Assembly: GCA_021821235.1 (NCBI GenBank)
Contig: JAKACS010000267.1
Location: forward strand, 1 to 5,463
DNA: 5,463 nt
Direction: 5' to 3'
Source of the DNA: Bacillota bacterium
GTDB lineage: Bacteria; Bacillota; Bacilli; Bacillales_B; DSM-18226
The stretch's first letter is position 1. Each line of letters starts with the position of its first letter. Of the stretch, positions 5,437 through 5,463 are shown one piece after another. The notes under the pieces were generated by a model, which saw only the letters and a list, made by a program, of their open reading frames with translations, did not search any database and was not told the origin of the DNA. Position numbers and translations under genes: made by a program.

Positions 5437-5463
5437 ATGTTTAAAAAATGTATTTTATATTTG

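Larger units (their letters stand above)
5043..5463. other. 421-base region without a recognisable gene, upstream of the PTS operon
   Basis: This stretch is AT-rich and non-coding in character. It contains the features listed separately: a promoter at 5389-5418, two small open frames, a long hairpin with a T-run, a cre-like site and a three-codon minigene. I scanned every GG on the minus strand for GC ten bases later (sigma-54 -24/-12 spacing) and found none. No clear -35/-10 pair is present between the hairpin and the manL start, so the nearest good promoter is about 340 nt upstream of manL. No tRNA, repeat array or transposase remnant was recognised. Confidence 0.7.

Noticed and set aside
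1..5463. CRISPR array, tRNA, rRNA, insertion sequence or phage attachment site
   Set aside because: No regularly spaced repeats, tRNA-like cloverleaf, transposase or integrase motifs were seen on either strand.

Overview
The window looks like part of a chromosome from a low-GC Gram-positive bacterium of the order Bacillales. The evidence is strong AGGAGG-type ribosome binding sites, short T-tailed intrinsic terminators, a CcpA-type cre-like site, and a mannose-class PTS whose three proteins have the sizes (323, 268 and 303 aa) and motifs of the Listeria/Enterococcus mpt (man) transporters. The genus cannot be fixed from the sequence. All five recognisable genes lie on the minus strand, so the locus reads from right (5463) to left (1).

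Right end, 5463 to 5043 (421 bases, no recognisable gene). This holds a good sigma-A type promoter (5389-5418), two short overlapping open frames of uncertain meaning (5278-5367 and 5216-5320), a long imperfect hairpin with a T-run that reads as an intrinsic terminator or attenuator (5145-5237), a cre-like site (5115-5128) and a three-codon minigene (5073-5084). The sigma-54 -24/-12 arrangement (GG-N10-GC) is absent from this stretch, although many Man-class PTS operons are driven by sigma-54.

Middle, 5042 to 2299. Here lies a compact three-gene operon: EIIAB (4071-5042), EIIC (3230-4036) and EIID (2299-3210), with gaps of 34 and 19 nt. Together they form a complete mannose/glucose-type phosphotransferase transporter. 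EIIAB relays phosphate from HPr through His9 and His168, and the EIIC-EIID membrane complex moves and phosphorylates the sugar. A strong terminator hairpin (2207-2258) follows EIID.

Left part, 2181 to 1. A monocistronic-looking Gfo/Idh/MocA-family oxidoreductase, most like E. coli YhhX, occupies 1165-2181 and ends at an intrinsic terminator (1035-1066). It is followed by the first 305 residues of a sigma-54 enhancer-binding regulator (915 to beyond position 1) with two CBS domains, a PAS domain and the start of the AAA+ domain. It does not have the LevR/ManR layout (AAA+ followed by PRD domains), and its target cannot be assigned from this window.

The core genes are ordinary and well understood. 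The less usual parts are the long leader with a hairpin upstream of the PTS, the YhhX-like gene beside the PTS, and the missing sigma-54 promoter next to a sigma-54 activator. I did not find convincing evidence of an undescribed system.
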